Positions 46,501 to 60,490 of a DNA stretch of 64,000 nucleotides are shown here, piece by piece. Source of the stretch: Nomia melanderi (Eukaryota; Arthropoda; Insecta; Hymenoptera; Halictidae). Positions within the stretch are counted from its first letter, which is position 1. Every line of letters starts with the position of its first letter. The stretch lies in assembly GCF_051020985.1 (NCBI RefSeq), contig NW_027475138.1:2480001-2544000 (forward strand), written 5' to 3'. The notes beneath the pieces are model-generated. The model saw only the letters and a list, made by a program, of their open reading frames with translations, had not been told where the DNA came from and searched no databases. Position numbers and translations under genes: made by a program.

Positions 46501-47216
46501 GGTGCTATTAGAGATAGCGCAATAAACCAAAGTGCATTGTCTGTAGGAGGCCCTGGCGCATGAATCTGGGCAGCGGGAACGACCTCGGACCACCAGGGAC
46601 CGAGAAAATCACCGTCTCATGGAGCCGGACACTCAGGGTCAGGAAAAAATCCAATATATATCTGGTGATATCTCGGGTGCTATTACAGATAGCGCAATAA
46701 ATCGAAGTGCATTTTCTGTAGGAGGCCCAGGCGAATGAATCTGTGCAGCGGGAACGACCTCGGACCACCAGGGGCCGAGAAAACCACCGTCTCATGGGTC
46801 CGGACACTCAGGGTCAGGGGAAAATCCAATATATATCTGGTGATATCTCGGGTGCTATTACAGATAGCGCTATAAACCAAAGTGCATTGTCTGTAGGAGG
46901 CCCTTGCGAATGAATCTGTACCGCAGGAACGATCTCGGACCACCAGTGGCCGAGAAAATTACAGATATTCGGAATCCGTCACCCAAGGTCATGTAAAAAT
47001 CCAGCATATATCTGGTGATATCTCGGGTGCTATTACAGATAGCGCAATAACCCAAAGTGCATTGTCTGTAGGAGGCCCTGGCGCATGAATCTGTGCAGCG
47101 GGAACGACCTCGGACCACCAGGGACCGAGAAAATCACCGTCTCATGGAGCCGGACACTCAGGGTCAGGAAAAAATCCAATATATATCTGGTGATATCTCG
47201 GGTGCTATTACAGATA
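43552..47216 (+). repeat. Mosaic segment related to 0.5-1.3, 11.2-13.9 kb
   Basis: Units near 43.6 kb follow 0.7-1.2 kb (offsets about 42,875 and 42,700 bp). About 44.15-44.85 kb follows 11.25-11.95 kb (32,900 bp). About 45.1-46.9 kb follows 12.55-13.9 kb in steps. A five-unit (875-bp) duplication is visible (45458-45932 against 46333-46807). Together with 4.4-5.5 kb this is the same family appearing on both sides of the younger core. Confidence 0.76.
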
Positions 47217-47220
47217 TGCG
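47211..47220 (+). repeat. Single-base insertion resetting the phase
   Basis: The unit reads CAGATATGCGCAATAAATC where others read CAGATAGCGCAATAAATC, an extra T. It is the only net length change in the first 54.8 kb. All unit starts to the right are shifted by +1. Confidence 0.88.
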
Positions 47221-50200
47221 CAATAAATCAAAGTGCATTGTCTGTAGGAGGCCCAGGCGAATGAATCTGTGCAGCGGGAACGACCTCGGACCACCAGGGG
47301 CCGAGAAAACCACCGTCTCATGGGTCCGGACACTCAGGGTCAGGGGAAAATCCAATATATATCTGGTGATATCTCGGGTGCTATTACAGATAGCGCAATA
47401 AACCAAAGTGCATTGTCTGTAGGAGGCCCTTGCGAATGAATCTGTGCCGCAGGAACGACCTCGGACCACCAGTGGCCGAGAAAATTACAGATATTCGGAA
47501 TCCGTCACCCAAGGTCATGTAAAAATCCAGCAAATATCTGGTGATATCTCGGGTGCTATTAGAGATAGCGCAATAAACCAAAGTGCATTGTCTGTAGGAG
47601 GCCCTTGGGAATGAATCTGTACCGCAGGAACGATCTCGGACCACCAGTGGCCGAGAAAATTACAGATATTCGGTATCCGTCACCCAAGGTCATGTAAAAA
47701 TACAGCAAGTATCTGGTGATATCTCGGGTGCTATTAGAGATAGCGCAATAAACCAAAGTGCATTGTCTGTAGGAGGCCCTGGCGCATGAATCTGGGCAGC
47801 GGGGACGACCTAGGACCACCAGGGGCCGAGAAAACCACCGACTCACGGGGCCGGACACTCAGGGTCAGGGGAAAATCCGATATATATCTGGTGATATCTC
47901 GGGTGCTATTAGAGATAGCGCACTAAATCAAAGTGCATTGTCTGTAGGAGGCCCGGGCGCATGAATCTGGGCAGCGGGAACGACCTCGGACAACGAGGGG
48001 CCGAGAGAACCACAGTCTCATGGGGCCGGACACTCAGGGTCAGGGGAAAATCCAATATATATCTGGTGATATCTCGGGTGCTATTACAGATAGCGCAATA
48101 AATCAAAGTGCATTGTCTGTAGGAGGCCCAGGCGAATGAATCTGTGCAGCGGGAAGGACCTCGGACCACCAGGGGCCGAGAAAACCACCGTCTCATGGGT
48201 CCGGACACTCAGGGTCAGGGGAAAATCCAATATATATCTGGTGATATCTCGGGTGCTATTACAGACAGCGCTATAAACCAAAGTGCATTGTCTGTAGCAG
48301 GCCCTTGCGAATGAATCTGTACCGCAGGAACGATCTCGGACCACCAGTGGCCGAGAAAATTACAGATATTCGGAATCCGTCACCCAAGGTCAGCGGAAAA
48401 TCCAATATATATCTGGTGATATCTCGGGTGCTATTAGAGATAGCGCAATAAACCAAAGTGCATTGTCTGTAGGAGGCCCTGGCGCATGAATCTGGGCAGC
48501 GGGAACGACCTCGGACCACCAGGGACCGAGAAAATCACCGTCTCATGGAGCCGGACACTCAGGGTCAGGAAAAAATCCAATATATATCTGGTGATATCTC
48601 GGGTGCTATTACAGATAGCGCAATAAACCAAAGTGCATTGTCTGCAGGAGGCCCTTGCGAATGAATCTGTGCCGCAGGAACGACCTCGGACCACCAGTGG
48701 CCGAGAAAATTACAGATATTCGGAATCCGTCACCCAAGGTCATGTAAAAATCCAGCAAATATCTGGTGGTATCTCGGGTGCTATTAGAGATAGCGCAATA
48801 AACCAAAGTGCATTGTCTGTAGGAGGCCCTTGGGAATGAATCTGTACCGCAGGAACGACCTCGGACCACCAGTGGCCGAGAAAATTACAGATATTCGGAA
48901 TCCGTCACCCAAGGTCATGTAAAAATACAGCAAATATCTGGTGATATCTCGGGTGCTATTAGAGATAGAGCAATAAACCAAAGTGCATTGTCTGTAGGAG
49001 GCCCTGGCGCATGAATCTGGGCAGCGGGAACGACCTAGGACCACCAGGGGCCGAGAAAACCACTGACTCACGGGGCCGGACACTCAGGGTCAGGGGAAAA
49101 TCCAATATATATCTGGTGATATCTCGGGTGCTATTAGAGATAGCGCACTAAATCAAAGTGCATTGTCTGTAGGAGGCCCGGGCGCATGAATCTGGCCAGC
49201 GGGAACGACCTCGGACCACGAGGGGCCGAGAAAACCGCAGTCTCATGGGGCCGGACACTCAGGGTCAGGGGAAAATCCAATATATATCTGGTGATATCTC
49301 GGGTGCTATTACAGATAGCGCAATAAATCAAAGTGCATTGTCTGTAGGAGGCCCAGGCGAATGAATCTGTGCAGCGGGAAGGACCTCGGACCACCAGGGG
49401 CCGAGAAAATCACCGTCTCATGGAGCCGGACACTCAGGGTCAGGGAAAAATCCAATATATATCTGGTGATATCTCGGGTGCTATTACAGATAGCGCAATA
49501 AATCAAAGTGCATTGTCTGTAGGAGGCCCAGGCGAATGAATCTGTGCAGCGGGAACGACCTCGGACAACCAGGGGCCGAGAAAACCGCCGTCTCATGGGT
49601 CCGGACACTCAGGGTCAGGGGAAAATCCAATATATATCTGGTGATATCTCGGGTGCTATTACAGACAGCGCTATAAACCAAAGTGCATTGTCTGTAGCAG
49701 GCCCTTGCGAATGAATCTGTACCGCAGGAACGATCTCGGACCACCAGTGGCCGAGAAAATTACAGATATTCGGAATCCGTCACCCAAGGTCATGTAAAAA
49801 TCCAGCATATATCTGGTGATATCTCGGGTGCTATTACAGATAGCCCAATAAATCAAAGTGCATTGTCTGTAGGAGGCCCAGGCGAATGAATCTGTGCAGC
49901 GGGAACGACCTCGGACCACCAGAGGCCGAGAAAACCACCGTCTCATGGGTCCGGACACTCAGGTTCAGGGGAAAATCCAATATATATCTGGTGATATCTC
50001 GGGTGCTATTAGAGATAGCGCAATAAACCAAAGTGAATTATCTGCAGGAGGCCCTGGTGCATGCATCTGTGCAGCGGGAACGACCTCGGACCACCAGGGG
50101 CCGAGAAAACCACCGTCTCATGGGTCCGGACACTCAGGGTCAGGGGAAAATCCAATATATATCTGGTGATATCTCGGGTGCTATTACAGATAGCGCAATA

Positions 50201-53200
50201 AATCAAAGTGCATTGTCTGTAGGAGGCCCAGGCGAATGAATCTGTGCAGCGGGAACGACCTCGGACCACCAGTGGCCGAGAAAATTACAGATATTCGGAA
50301 TCCGTCACCCAAGGTCAGCGGAAAATCCAATATATATCTGGTGATATCTCGGGTGCTATTAGAGATAGCGCAATAAACCAAAGTGCATTGTCTGTAGGAG
50401 GCCCTGGCGCATGAATCTGGGCAGCGGGAACGACCTCGGACCACCAGGGACCGAGAAAATCACCGTCTCATGGAGCCGGACACTCAGGGTCAGGAAAAAA
50501 TCCAATATATATCTGGTGATATCTCGGGTGCTATTACAGATAGCGCAATAAATCGAAGTGCATTTTCTGTAGGAGGCCCAGGCGAATGAATCTGTGCAGC
50601 GGGAACGACCTCGGACCACCAGGGGCCGAGAAAACCACCGTCTCATGGGTCCGGACACTCAGGGTCAGGGGAAAATCCAATATATATCTGGTGATATCTC
50701 GGGTGCTATTACAGATAGCGCTATAAACCAAAGTGCATTGTCTGTAGGAGGCCCTTGCGAATGAATCTGTACCGCAGGAACGATCTCGGACCACCAGTGG
50801 CCGAGAAAATTACAGATATTCGGAATCCGTCACCCAAGGTCATGTAAAAATCCAGCATATATCTGGTGATATCTCGGGTGCTATTACAGATAGCGCAATA
50901 ACCCAAAGTGCATTGTCTGTAGGAGGCCCTGGCGCATGAATCTGTGCAACGGGAACGACCTCAGACCACCAGGGGCCGAGAAAACCACAGTCTCATGGGG
51001 CCGGATAATCAGGGTCAGGGGAAAATCCAATATAGATCAGGTGATATCTCGGGTGCTATTACAGATAGCGCAATAAATCATAGTGCATTGTCTGTAGGAG
51101 GCCCTGGCGCATGAATCTGGCCAGCGGGAACGACCTCGGACAACCAGCGGCCGAGAAAACCACCGTCTCATGGGGCCGGACACTCAGGGTCGGGGAAAAA
51201 TCCAATATATATCTGGTGATATCTCGGGTGCTATTAGAGATAGCGCAATAAACCAAAGTGCATTGTCTGTAGCAGGCCCTTGCGAATGAATCTGTACCGC
51301 AGGAACGATCTCGGACCACCAGTGGCCGAGAAAATTACAGATATTCGGAATCCGTCACCCAAGGTCAGCGGAAAATCCAATATATATCTGGTGATATCTC
51401 GGGTGCTATTAGAGACAGCGCAATAAACCAAAGTGCATTGTCTGTAGGAGGCCCTGGCGCATGAATCTGGGCAGCGGGAACGACCTCGGACCACCAGGGG
51501 CCGAGAAAACCACCGTCTCATGGGTCCGGACACGCAGGGTCAGGGGAAAATCCAATATATATCTGGTGATATCTCGGGTGCTATTACAGATAGCGCTATA
51601 AACCAAAGTGCATTGTCTGTAGGAGGCCCATGCGAATGAATCTGTACCGCAGGAACGATCTCGGACCACCAGTGGCCGAGAAAATTACAGATATTCGGAA
51701 TCCGTCACCCAAGGTCATGTAAAAATACAGCAAATATCTGGTGATATCTCGGGTGCTATTAGAGATAGCGCAATAAACCAAAGTGCATTGTCTGTAGGAG
51801 GCCCTGGCGCATGAATCTGGGCAGCGGGAACGACCTAGGACCACCAGGGGCCGAGAAAACCACCGACTCACGGGGCCGGACACTCAGGGTCAGGGGAAAA
51901 TCCGATATATATCTGGTGATATCTCGGGTGCTATTAGAGATAGCGCACTAAATCAAAGTGCATTGTCTGTAGGAGGCCCGGGCGCATGAATCTGGCCAGC
52001 GGGAACGACCTCGGACAACGAGGGGCCGAGAAAACCACAGTCTCATGGGGCCGGACACTCAGGGTCAGGGGAAAATCCAATATATATCTGGTGATATCTC
52101 GGGTGCTATTACAGATAGCGCAATAAATCAAAGTGCATTGTCTGTAGGAGGCCCAGGCGAATGAATCTGTGCAGCGGGAAGGACCTCGGACCACCAGGGG
52201 CCGAGAAAATCACCGTCTCATGGAGCCGGACACTCAGGGTCAGGGAAAAATCCAATATATATCTGGTGATATCTCGGGTGCTATTACAGATAGCGCAATA
52301 AATCAAAGTGCATTGTCTGTAGGAGGCCCAGGCGAATGAATCTGTGCAGCGGGAACGACCTCGGACCACCAGGGGCCGAGAAAACCACCGTTTCATGGGT
52401 CCGGACACTCAGGGTCAGGAGAAAATCCAATATATATCTGGTGATATCTCGGGTGCTATTACAGACAGCGCTATAAACCAAAGTGCATTGTCTGTAGCAG
52501 GCCCTTGCGAATGAATCTGTACCGCAGGAACGATCTCGGACCACCAGTGGCCGAGAAAATTACAGATATTCGGAATCCGTCACCCAAGGTCAGCGGAAAA
52601 TCCAATATATATCTGGTGATATCTCGGGTGCTATTAGAGATAGCGCAATAAACCAAAGTGCATTGTCTGTAGGAGGCCCTGGCGCATGAATCTGGGCAGC
52701 GGGAACGACCTCGGACCACGAGGGGCCAAGAAAACCACCGACTCACGGGGCCGGACTCTCAGGGTCAGGGGAAAATCCAATATATATCTGGTGATATCTC
52801 GTGTGCTATTAGAGATAGCGCAATAAACCAAAGTGCATTGTCTGTAGGAGGCCCAGGCGCATGAATCTGGGCAGCGGGAACGACCTCGGACCACCAGGGG
52901 CCGAGAAAACCACCGTCTCATGGGTCCGGACACTCAGGGTCAGGGGAAAATCCAATATATATCTGGTGATATCTCGGGTGCTATTACAGATAGCGCAATA
53001 AATCAAAGTGCATTGTCTGTAGGAGGCCCAGGCGAATGAATCTGTGCAGCGGGAAGGACCTCGGACCACCAGGGGCCGAGAAAATCACCGTCTCATGGAG
53101 CCGGACACTCAGGGTCAGGGAAAAATCCAATATATATCTGGTGATATCTCGGGTGCTATTACAGATAGCGCAATAAATCAAAGTGCATTGTCTGTAGGAG

Positions 53201-54581
53201 GCCCAGGCGAATGAATCTGTGCAGCGGGAACGACCTCGGACCACCAGGGGCCGAGAAAACCACCGTCTCATGGGTCCGGACACTCAGGGTCAGGAGAAAA
53301 TCCAATATATATCTGGTGATATCTCGGGTGCTATTACAGACAGCGCTATAAACCAAAGTGCATTGTCTGTAGCAGGCCCTTGCGAATGAATCTGTACCGC
53401 AGGAACGATCTCGGACCACCAGTGGCCGAGAAAATTACAGATATTCGGAATCCGTCACCCAAGGTCAGCGGAAAATCCAATATATATCTGGTGATATCTC
53501 GGGTGCTATTAGAGATAGCGCAAAAAACCAAAGTGCATTGTCTGTAGGAGGCCCTAGCGCATGAATCTGGGCAGCGGGAACGACCTCGGACCACCAGGGG
53601 CCGAGAAAATCACCGTCTCATGGAGCCGGACACTCAGGGTCAGGGGAAAATCCAATATATATCTGGTGATATCTCGGGTGCTATTAGAGATAGCGCAATA
53701 AACCAAAGTGCATTGTCCGTAGGAGGCCCTGGCTCATGAATCTGTGCAGCGGGAACGACCTCGGACCACCAGGGGCCGAGAAAACCACCGTCTCATTGGT
53801 CCGGACACTCAGGGTCAGGGGAAAATCCAATATATATCTGGTCATATCTCTGGTGCTATTACAGATAGCGCAATGAACCAAAGTGCATTGTCTGTAGGAG
53901 GCCCTTGCGAATGAATCTGTGCCGCAGGAACGACCTCGGACCACCAGTGGCCGAGAAAACCACCGTCACATGGGGCAGGACACTCAGGGTCAGTGAAAAA
54001 TCCAATACATATCTGGTTATATCTCTGGTGCTATTATAGATAGCGCAATAAACCAAAGTGCATTGTCTGTAGGAGGCCCTTGCGAATGAATCTGTGCCGC
54101 AGGAACGACCTCGGACCACCAGTGGCCGAGAAAATTACAGATATTCGGAATCCGTCACCCAAGTTCATGTAAAAATCCAGCAAATATCTGGTGGTATCTC
54201 GGGTGCTATTAGAGATAGCGCAATAAACCAAAGTGCATTGTCTGTAGGAGGCCCTTGGGAATGAATCTGTACCGCAGGAACGACCTCGGACCACCAGTGG
54301 CCGAGAAAATTACAGATATTCGGAATCCGTCACCCAAGGTCATGTAAAAATACAGCAAATATCTGGTGATATCTCGGGTGCTATTAGAGATAGCGCACTA
54401 AATCAAAGTGCATTGTCTGTAGGAGGCCCGGGCGCATGAATCTGGCCAGCGGGAACGACCTCGGACCACGAGGGGCCGAGAAAACCACCGTCTCATGGCG
54501 CCGGACACTCAGGGTCAGGGAAAAATCCAATATATATCTGGTGGTATCTCGGGTGCTATTACAGATAGCGCAATAAATCAA
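47221..54581 (+). repeat. Segment of 5-, 7-, 8- and 16-unit duplications
   Basis: Repeats visible at whole-unit offsets include 1,225 bp (47.4-48.2 against 48.6-49.4 kb), 1,400 bp (48084 against 49484) and 2,800 bp (48.8-49.7 against 51.6-52.5 kb). There is also 875 bp (52.1-52.7 against 53.0-53.6 kb) and 3,851 bp (46.5 against 50.4 kb). Common markers are CTGTAGCAGG, GGAAGGACCTCGG, ACAGACAGCGCTATAAACC and CACGAGGGGCC. Several short HORs expanded here in overlapping rounds. Confidence 0.78.
50907..51256 (+). repeat. Two private-variant units
   Basis: Units 50907 and 51082 hold changes seen nowhere nearby: TGTGCAACGGG, CCTCAGACCACC, CCGGATAATCAGGG, ATAGATCAGGTG, AATCATAGTGC and CAACCAGCGGCC. 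They resemble consensus A otherwise. Like 32881-33230 they look like old units surviving between younger duplications. Confidence 0.65.
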
Positions 54582-54930
54582 AGTGCATTGTCTGTATGAG
54601 GCCCTGGCGCATGAATCTGGCCAGCGGGAACGACATCGGACCACCAGGGGCGGAGAAAATTACAGATTTTCGGTATCCGTCACCCAAAGTCATGTAAAAA
54701 TCCAGCATATATATGGAGCTTTCTCGGGTGCTATTACAGATAACGCAATAAATCAAAGTGCATTGTCTGTTGGAGGCCCTGGCGCATGAATCTGGGCAGC
54801 GGTAAGGACCTCGGACCACCAGGGGCCGAGAAAACCACAGTCACATTGGGCCGGACACTCAGGGTCAGGGAAAATTCAATATATATCTGGTGATATCTCG
54901 GGTGCTATTAGAGATAGCGCAATAAACCAA
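54582..54930 (+). repeat. Transition into the diverged right domain
   Basis: Unit 54582 has many private changes (TGTATGAGGCC, GGCGGAGAAAATTACAG, ATTTTCGGTATCC, ATATATGGAGCTTTCTCGG, GATAACGC). The next unit carries TGTTGGAGG, GGTAAGGACC and CACATTGGGCC. From here to the right edge, units differ from each other more than in the left 54 kb. Confidence 0.75.
54861..54880 (+). repeat. One-base deletion, first copy
   Basis: AGGGTCAGGGAAAATTC stands where neighbours have AGGGTCAGGGGAAAATTC. The same shortened form occurs 1,924 bp to the right at 56785-56804. It therefore arose once and was duplicated with its HOR. Confidence 0.82.
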
Positions 54931-56854
54931 TGTGAATTATCTGCAGGAGGCCCTGGCGCATGAATCTGTGCAGCGGAAACGTCCTCGCACCACCAGGGGC
55001 CGAGAAAACCACCGTCTCATGGGGCCGGACACTCAGGGTCAGGAAAAAATACAATATATATCTGGTGATATCTCGGGTGCTATTACAGATAGCGCAATAG
55101 ATCAAATTGTATTGTCTGTAGGAGGCCCTGACGCATGAATCTGGGCAGCGGGAACGACCTCGGACCACCAGGGGCCGAGAAAACCACAGTCACATGGGGC
55201 CGGACACTCAAGGTCAGGCGAAAATCCAATATATATCTTGTGATATCTCGGGTGCTATTAGAGATAGCGCAATAAACCAAAGTGAATTATCTGCAGGAGG
55301 CCCTGGCGCATGAATCTGTGCAGCGGGAAGGACCTCGGATCACCAGGGGCCGAGAAAACCACCGTCCCATGGGGCCGGACAGTCAGGGTCAGGGAAAAAT
55401 CCAATATATATGTGGTGGTATCTCGGGCGCTATTACAGATAGCGCAATAAATCAAAGTGCATTCTCTGTAGGAGGCCCTGGCGCATGAATCTGGCCCGCG
55501 GGAACGACCTCGGACCACCAGGGGCCGAGAAAACCACCGTCTCATGGGGCCGGACACTCAGGGTCAGGGGAAAATCCAATATATATCTGGTGATATCTCG
55601 GGTGCTATTAGAGATAGCGCAATAAACCAAAGTGAATTATCTGAAGGAGGCCCTGGCGCATGCATCTGTGCAGCGGGAACGACCTCCGACCACCAGGGGC
55701 CGAGAAAACCACCGTCTCATGGGGCCGGACACTCAGGGACAGGGAAAAATCCAATATATATCTGGTGATATCTTGGGTGCTATTACAGGTAGCGCAATAA
55801 ATCAAAGTGCATTGTCTGTAGGAGGCCCTGGCGCAGGAATCTGTGCAGCGGGAACGACCTCGCACCACCAGGGGCCCAGGAAACCACCGTCTCATGGGGC
55901 CGGACACTCAGGGTCATGGAAAAATCCAATATATATCTGGTGATATCTCGGGTGCTATTACAGATAGCGCAAACAATCACAGTCTATTGTCTGTAGGAGG
56001 CCCTGGGGCATGAATCTGGCCAGCGGGAACGACCTCGGACCACCAGGGGCCGAGAAAACCACCGTCTCAGTTGGCCGGACACTCAGGGTCAGGGGAAAAG
56101 CCAATATATATCTGGTGATATCTCGGGTGCTATTAGAGATAGCGCAATAAACCAAAGTGCATTGTCTGTAGGAGGCCCTGGCGCATGAATCTGTGCAGCG
56201 GGAAGGACCTCGGACCACCAGGGGCCGAGAACACCACCGTCACATGGGGCCGGACAGTCAGGGTCAGGGAAAAATCCAATGTATATGAGGTGATATCTCG
56301 GGTGCTATTACAGATAGCGGAACAAATCAAAGTGAATTGTCTGTAGGAGGCCCTGGCGCATGAAACTGGGCAGCGGGAACGTCCTCGGACCACCAGGGGC
56401 CGAGAAAACCACCGACACATGGCGCCGGACACCCAAGGTCATGTAAATACCCAGGATGTATCTGATGATATCTCCGGTGCTATTAGAGATAGCCCAATAA
56501 ATCAAAGTGCATTGTCTGTAGGAGGCCCTGGCGCATGAATCTGTGCAGCGGGAAGGACCTCGGACCACCAGGGGCCGAGAAAACCACCGTCACATGGGGA
56601 CGGACAGTCAGGGTCAGGGAAAAATCCAATGTATATGTGGTGATATCTCGGGTGTTATTACAGATAGCGCAATAAATCAAAGTGCATTGTCTGTAGGAGG
56701 CCCTGGCGCATGAATCTGGCCAGCGGGAACGACCTCGGACCACCAGGGGCCGAGAAAACCACCGTGTCATGGGGCCGGACACTCAGGGTCAGGGAAAATT
56801 CAACATATATCTGGTGATATCTCGGGTGCTATTAGAGATAGCGCAATAATCCAA
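54931..56854 (+). repeat. 11-unit HOR of the right domain, copy 1
   Basis: It begins with TGTGAATTATCTGCAGG, which recurs at 56855. Markers repeated in copy 2 are GCGGAAACGTCCTCGCACC, CCTGACGCATG, CTGGCCCGCGGGAACG, TATCTGAAGGAGG, GCAAACAATCACAG and CCGTCTCAGTTGGCC. It contains the first C-type unit (56331). Confidence 0.8.
56785..56804 (+). repeat. One-base deletion, second copy
   Basis: The same shortened AGGGTCAGGGAAAATTC as at 54861 appears here, followed by CAACATATATC instead of CAATATATATC. It shifts the phase by a second -1. Confidence 0.82.
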
Positions 56855-59654
56855 TGTGAATTATCTGCAGGAGGCCCTGGCGCATGAATCTGTGCAGCGG
56901 AAACGTCCTCGCACCACCAGGGGCCGAGAAAACCACCGTCTCATGGGTCCGGACACTCAGGGTCAGGAAAAAATCCAATATATATCTGGTGATATCTCGG
57001 GTGCTATTACAGATAGCGTAATAAATCAAATTGTATTGTCTGTAGGAGGCCCTGACGCATGAATCTGGGCAGCGGGAACGACCTCGGATCACCAGGGGCC
57101 GAGAAAACCACCGTTCCATGGGGCCGGACAGTCAGGGTCAGGGAAAAATCCAATATATATGTGGTGATATCTCGGGCGCTATTGCAGATAGCGCAATAAA
57201 TCAAAGTGCATTCTCTGTAGGAGGCGCTGGCGCATGAATCTGGCCCGCGGGAACGACCTCGGACCACCAGGGGCCGAGAAAACCACCGTCTCATGGGGCC
57301 GGACACTCAAGGTCAGGGGAAAATCCAATATATATCTGGTGATATCTCGGGTGCTATTAGAGATAGCGCAATAAACCAAAGTGAATTATCTGAAGGAGGC
57401 CCTGTCGCATGCATCTGTGCAGCGGGAACGACCTCGGACCACCAGGGGCCGAGGAAACCACCGTCTCATGGGGCCGGACACTCAGGGTCATGGAAAAATC
57501 CAATATATATCTGGTGATATCTCGGGTGCTATTACAGATAGCGCAAACAATCACAGTCCATTGTCTGTAGGAGGCCCTGGGGCATGAATCTGGCCAGCGG
57601 GAACGACCTCGGACCACCAGGGGCCGAGAAAACCACCGTCTCAGTTGGCCGGACACTCAGGGTCAGGGGAAAAGCCAATGTATATGTGGTGATATCTCGG
57701 GTGCTATTACAGATAGCGGAACAAATCAAAGTGAATTGTCTGTCGGAGGCCCTGGCGCATGAAACTGGGCAGCGGGAACGTCCTCGGACCACCAGGGGCC
57801 GAGAAAACCACCGACACATGGCGCCGGACACCCAAGGTCATGTAAATACCCAGGATGTATCTGATGATATCTACGGTGCTATTAGAGATAGCGCAATAAA
57901 CCAGAGTGCATTATCTGCAGGAGGCTCTGGCGCATGAATCTGTGCAGCGGGAACGACCTCGGTCCACCAGGGGCCGAGAAAACCACCGTCTCATGGGGCC
58001 GGACACTCAGGGTCAGGGAAAAATCCAATATATATCTGGTCATATCTCGGGTGCTAATACAGATAGCGGAACAAATCAAAGTGAATTGTCTGTAGGAGGC
58101 CCTGGCGCATGAAACTGGGCAGCGGGAACGTCCTCGGACCACCAGGGGCCGAGAAAACCACCGACACATGGCGCCGGACACCCAAGGTCATGTAAATACC
58201 CAGGATGTATCTGATGATAACTCCGGTGCTATTAGAGATAGCCCAATAAATCAAAGTGCATTGTCTGTAGGAGGCCCTGGCGCATGAATCTGTGCAACGG
58301 GAAGGACCTCGGACCACCAGGGGCCGAGAAAACCACCGTCACATGGGGCCGGACAGTCAGGGTCAGGGAAAAATCCAATATATATGTGGTGATATCTCGG
58401 GTGCTATTACAGATAGCGCAATAAATCAATGTGAATTATCTGCAGGAGGACCTGGCGAATGAATCTGTGCTGCGGGAACGACCTCGTACCACCAGGGGCC
58501 GAGAAAACCACCGTCTCATGGGGCCGGACACTCAGGGTCAGGGGAAAATCCTATATATATCTGGCGCTATCTCGGGTGCTATTAGAGATAGCGCAATAAA
58601 TCAAAGTGCATTGTCTGTAGGAGGCCCTGGCGCATCAATCTGGGCAGCGGGAACGACCTCGGACCACCAGGGGCCGAGAAAACCACCGTCTCATGGGGCC
58701 GGACACTCAGGGTCAGGGGAAAATTCAATATATATCTGGTGATATCTCGGGTGCTATTACAGATAGCCCAATAAATCAATGTGCATTTTCTGTAGGAGGC
58801 CCTGGCGCATGAATTTGTGCAGCGGGAACGACCTCGGACCACCAGGGGCCGAGAAAACCACAGTCTCATGGTGCCGGACACTCAGGGTCTGGGGAAAATT
58901 CAATATATATCTGGTGACATCTCGGGTGCTATTAGAGATAGCGCAATAAACCAGAGTGCATTATCTGCAGGAGGCTCTGGCGCATGAATCTGTGCAGCGG
59001 GAACGACCTCGGACCACCAGGGGCCGAGAAAACCACCGTCTCATGGGGCCGGACACTCAGGGTCAGGGAAAAATCCAATATATATCTGGTGATATCTCGG
59101 GTGCTATTACAGATAGCCCAATAAATCAGAGTGCATTATCTGTAGCACGCCCTGGCGCATGAATCTGTGCAGCGGGAACGACCTCGCACCACCAGGGGCC
59201 GAGGAAACCACCGTCTCATGGGGCCGGACACTCAGGGTCATGGAAAAATCCAATATATATCTGTTGATATCTCGGGTGCTATTACAGATAGCGCAATAAA
59301 TCAAAGTCCATTGTCTGTGGGAGGCCCTGGCGCATGAATCTGTGCAGCGGGAACGACCACGGACCACCAGGGGCCGAGAAAACCGCAGTCTCACGGGGCC
59401 GGACACTCAGGGTCAGGGGAAAATCCAATATATATCTGGTGATATCTCGGGTGCTATTAGAGATAGCGCAATAAATCAAAGTGCATTGCCTGTAGGAGGC
59501 ACTGGCGAATGAATCTGTGCAGCAGGAACGACCTCGGACCACCAGGGGCCGAGAAAATTACAGATATTCGGAATCCGTCACCCAAGGTCATGTGATAATC
59601 CAGCATATATCTGGTGATATCTCGGGTGCTATTAGAGATGGCGCAATAACTCAA
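56855..59654 (+). repeat. Right-domain HOR, copy 2 and following units
   Basis: This follows 54931 onward at 1,924 bp and then, after loss of one unit, at 1,749 bp (55258 against 57007). Later parts match 56.1-56.6 kb at 1,399 and 1,749 bp, so the pattern slips by whole units. Two near-identical C-type units, 57731 and 58080 (GAAACTGGGCAGCGG, TACCCAGGATGTATCTGATG), lie 349 bp apart. From about 58.4 to 59.6 kb units are mostly A type with single private changes and no clear HOR. Confidence 0.72.
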
Positions 59655-60470
59655 AGTGCATTGTCTGTAGGAGGCACTGGCAAATGAATCTGTGCAGCGG
59701 CAACGACCTCGGACCACCAGGGGCCGAGAAAACCACCGTCCCATGGGGCCGGACACTCAGGGTCGGGGAAAAATCCAATATATATCTGGTGATATCTCGG
59801 GTGCTATTAGAGATAGCGCAATAAACCAAAGTGAATTGTCTGCAAGACGCCCTGGCGCATGCATCTGTGCAGCGGGAACGACCTCGGACCACCAGGGGCC
59901 GAGAAAACCACCGGCCCATGGGGCCGGACACTCAGGGTCGGGGAAAAATCCAGTATATATCTGATGATATCTCGGGTGCTATTAGAGATAGCGCAATAAA
60001 CCAAAGTGAATTGTCTGCAAGAGGCCCTGGCGCATGCATCTGTGCAGCGGTAACGACCTCGGACCACGAGGGGCAGAGAAAACCACCGTCTCATGGGGCC
60101 GGACGCTCAGGGTCGGTGAAAAATCCAATATATATCTGGTGATATCTCGGGTGCTATTACAGATAGCGCAATAAATCAAAGTCCATTGTCTGTGGGAGGC
60201 CCTGGCGCATGAATCTGTGCAGCGGGAACGACCTCGGACCACCAGGGGCCGAGAAAACCGCCGTCAAATGGAGCCGGACACTCAGGGTCATGTAAAAATC
60301 CAATATATATCTGGTGATATCTCGGGTGCTATTACCGATAGCGCAATGAATCAAAGTGCATTGTCTGTAGGAGGCCCTGGCGCATGAATCTGTGCAGCGG
60401 GAACGACCTCGGACCACCATGGGCCGAGAAAACCGCAGTCTCATGGGGCCGGACACTCAGGGTCATGGAA

Positions 60471-60490
60471 AAATCCAATATATATATCTG
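60471..60490 (+). repeat. TA-dinucleotide expansion (+2 bp)
   Basis: CCAATATATATATCTGG stands where all other units have CCAATATATATCTGG. Slippage in the short TA run explains it. It is the only length change seen in this run, although it is the most slippage-prone part of the unit. Confidence 0.88.

Noticed and set aside
47384..47644. The phase shift after 47.2 kb as an array junction
   Set aside because: A single inserted T in CAGATATGCGC explains the +1 shift, and unit types continue unchanged on both sides.
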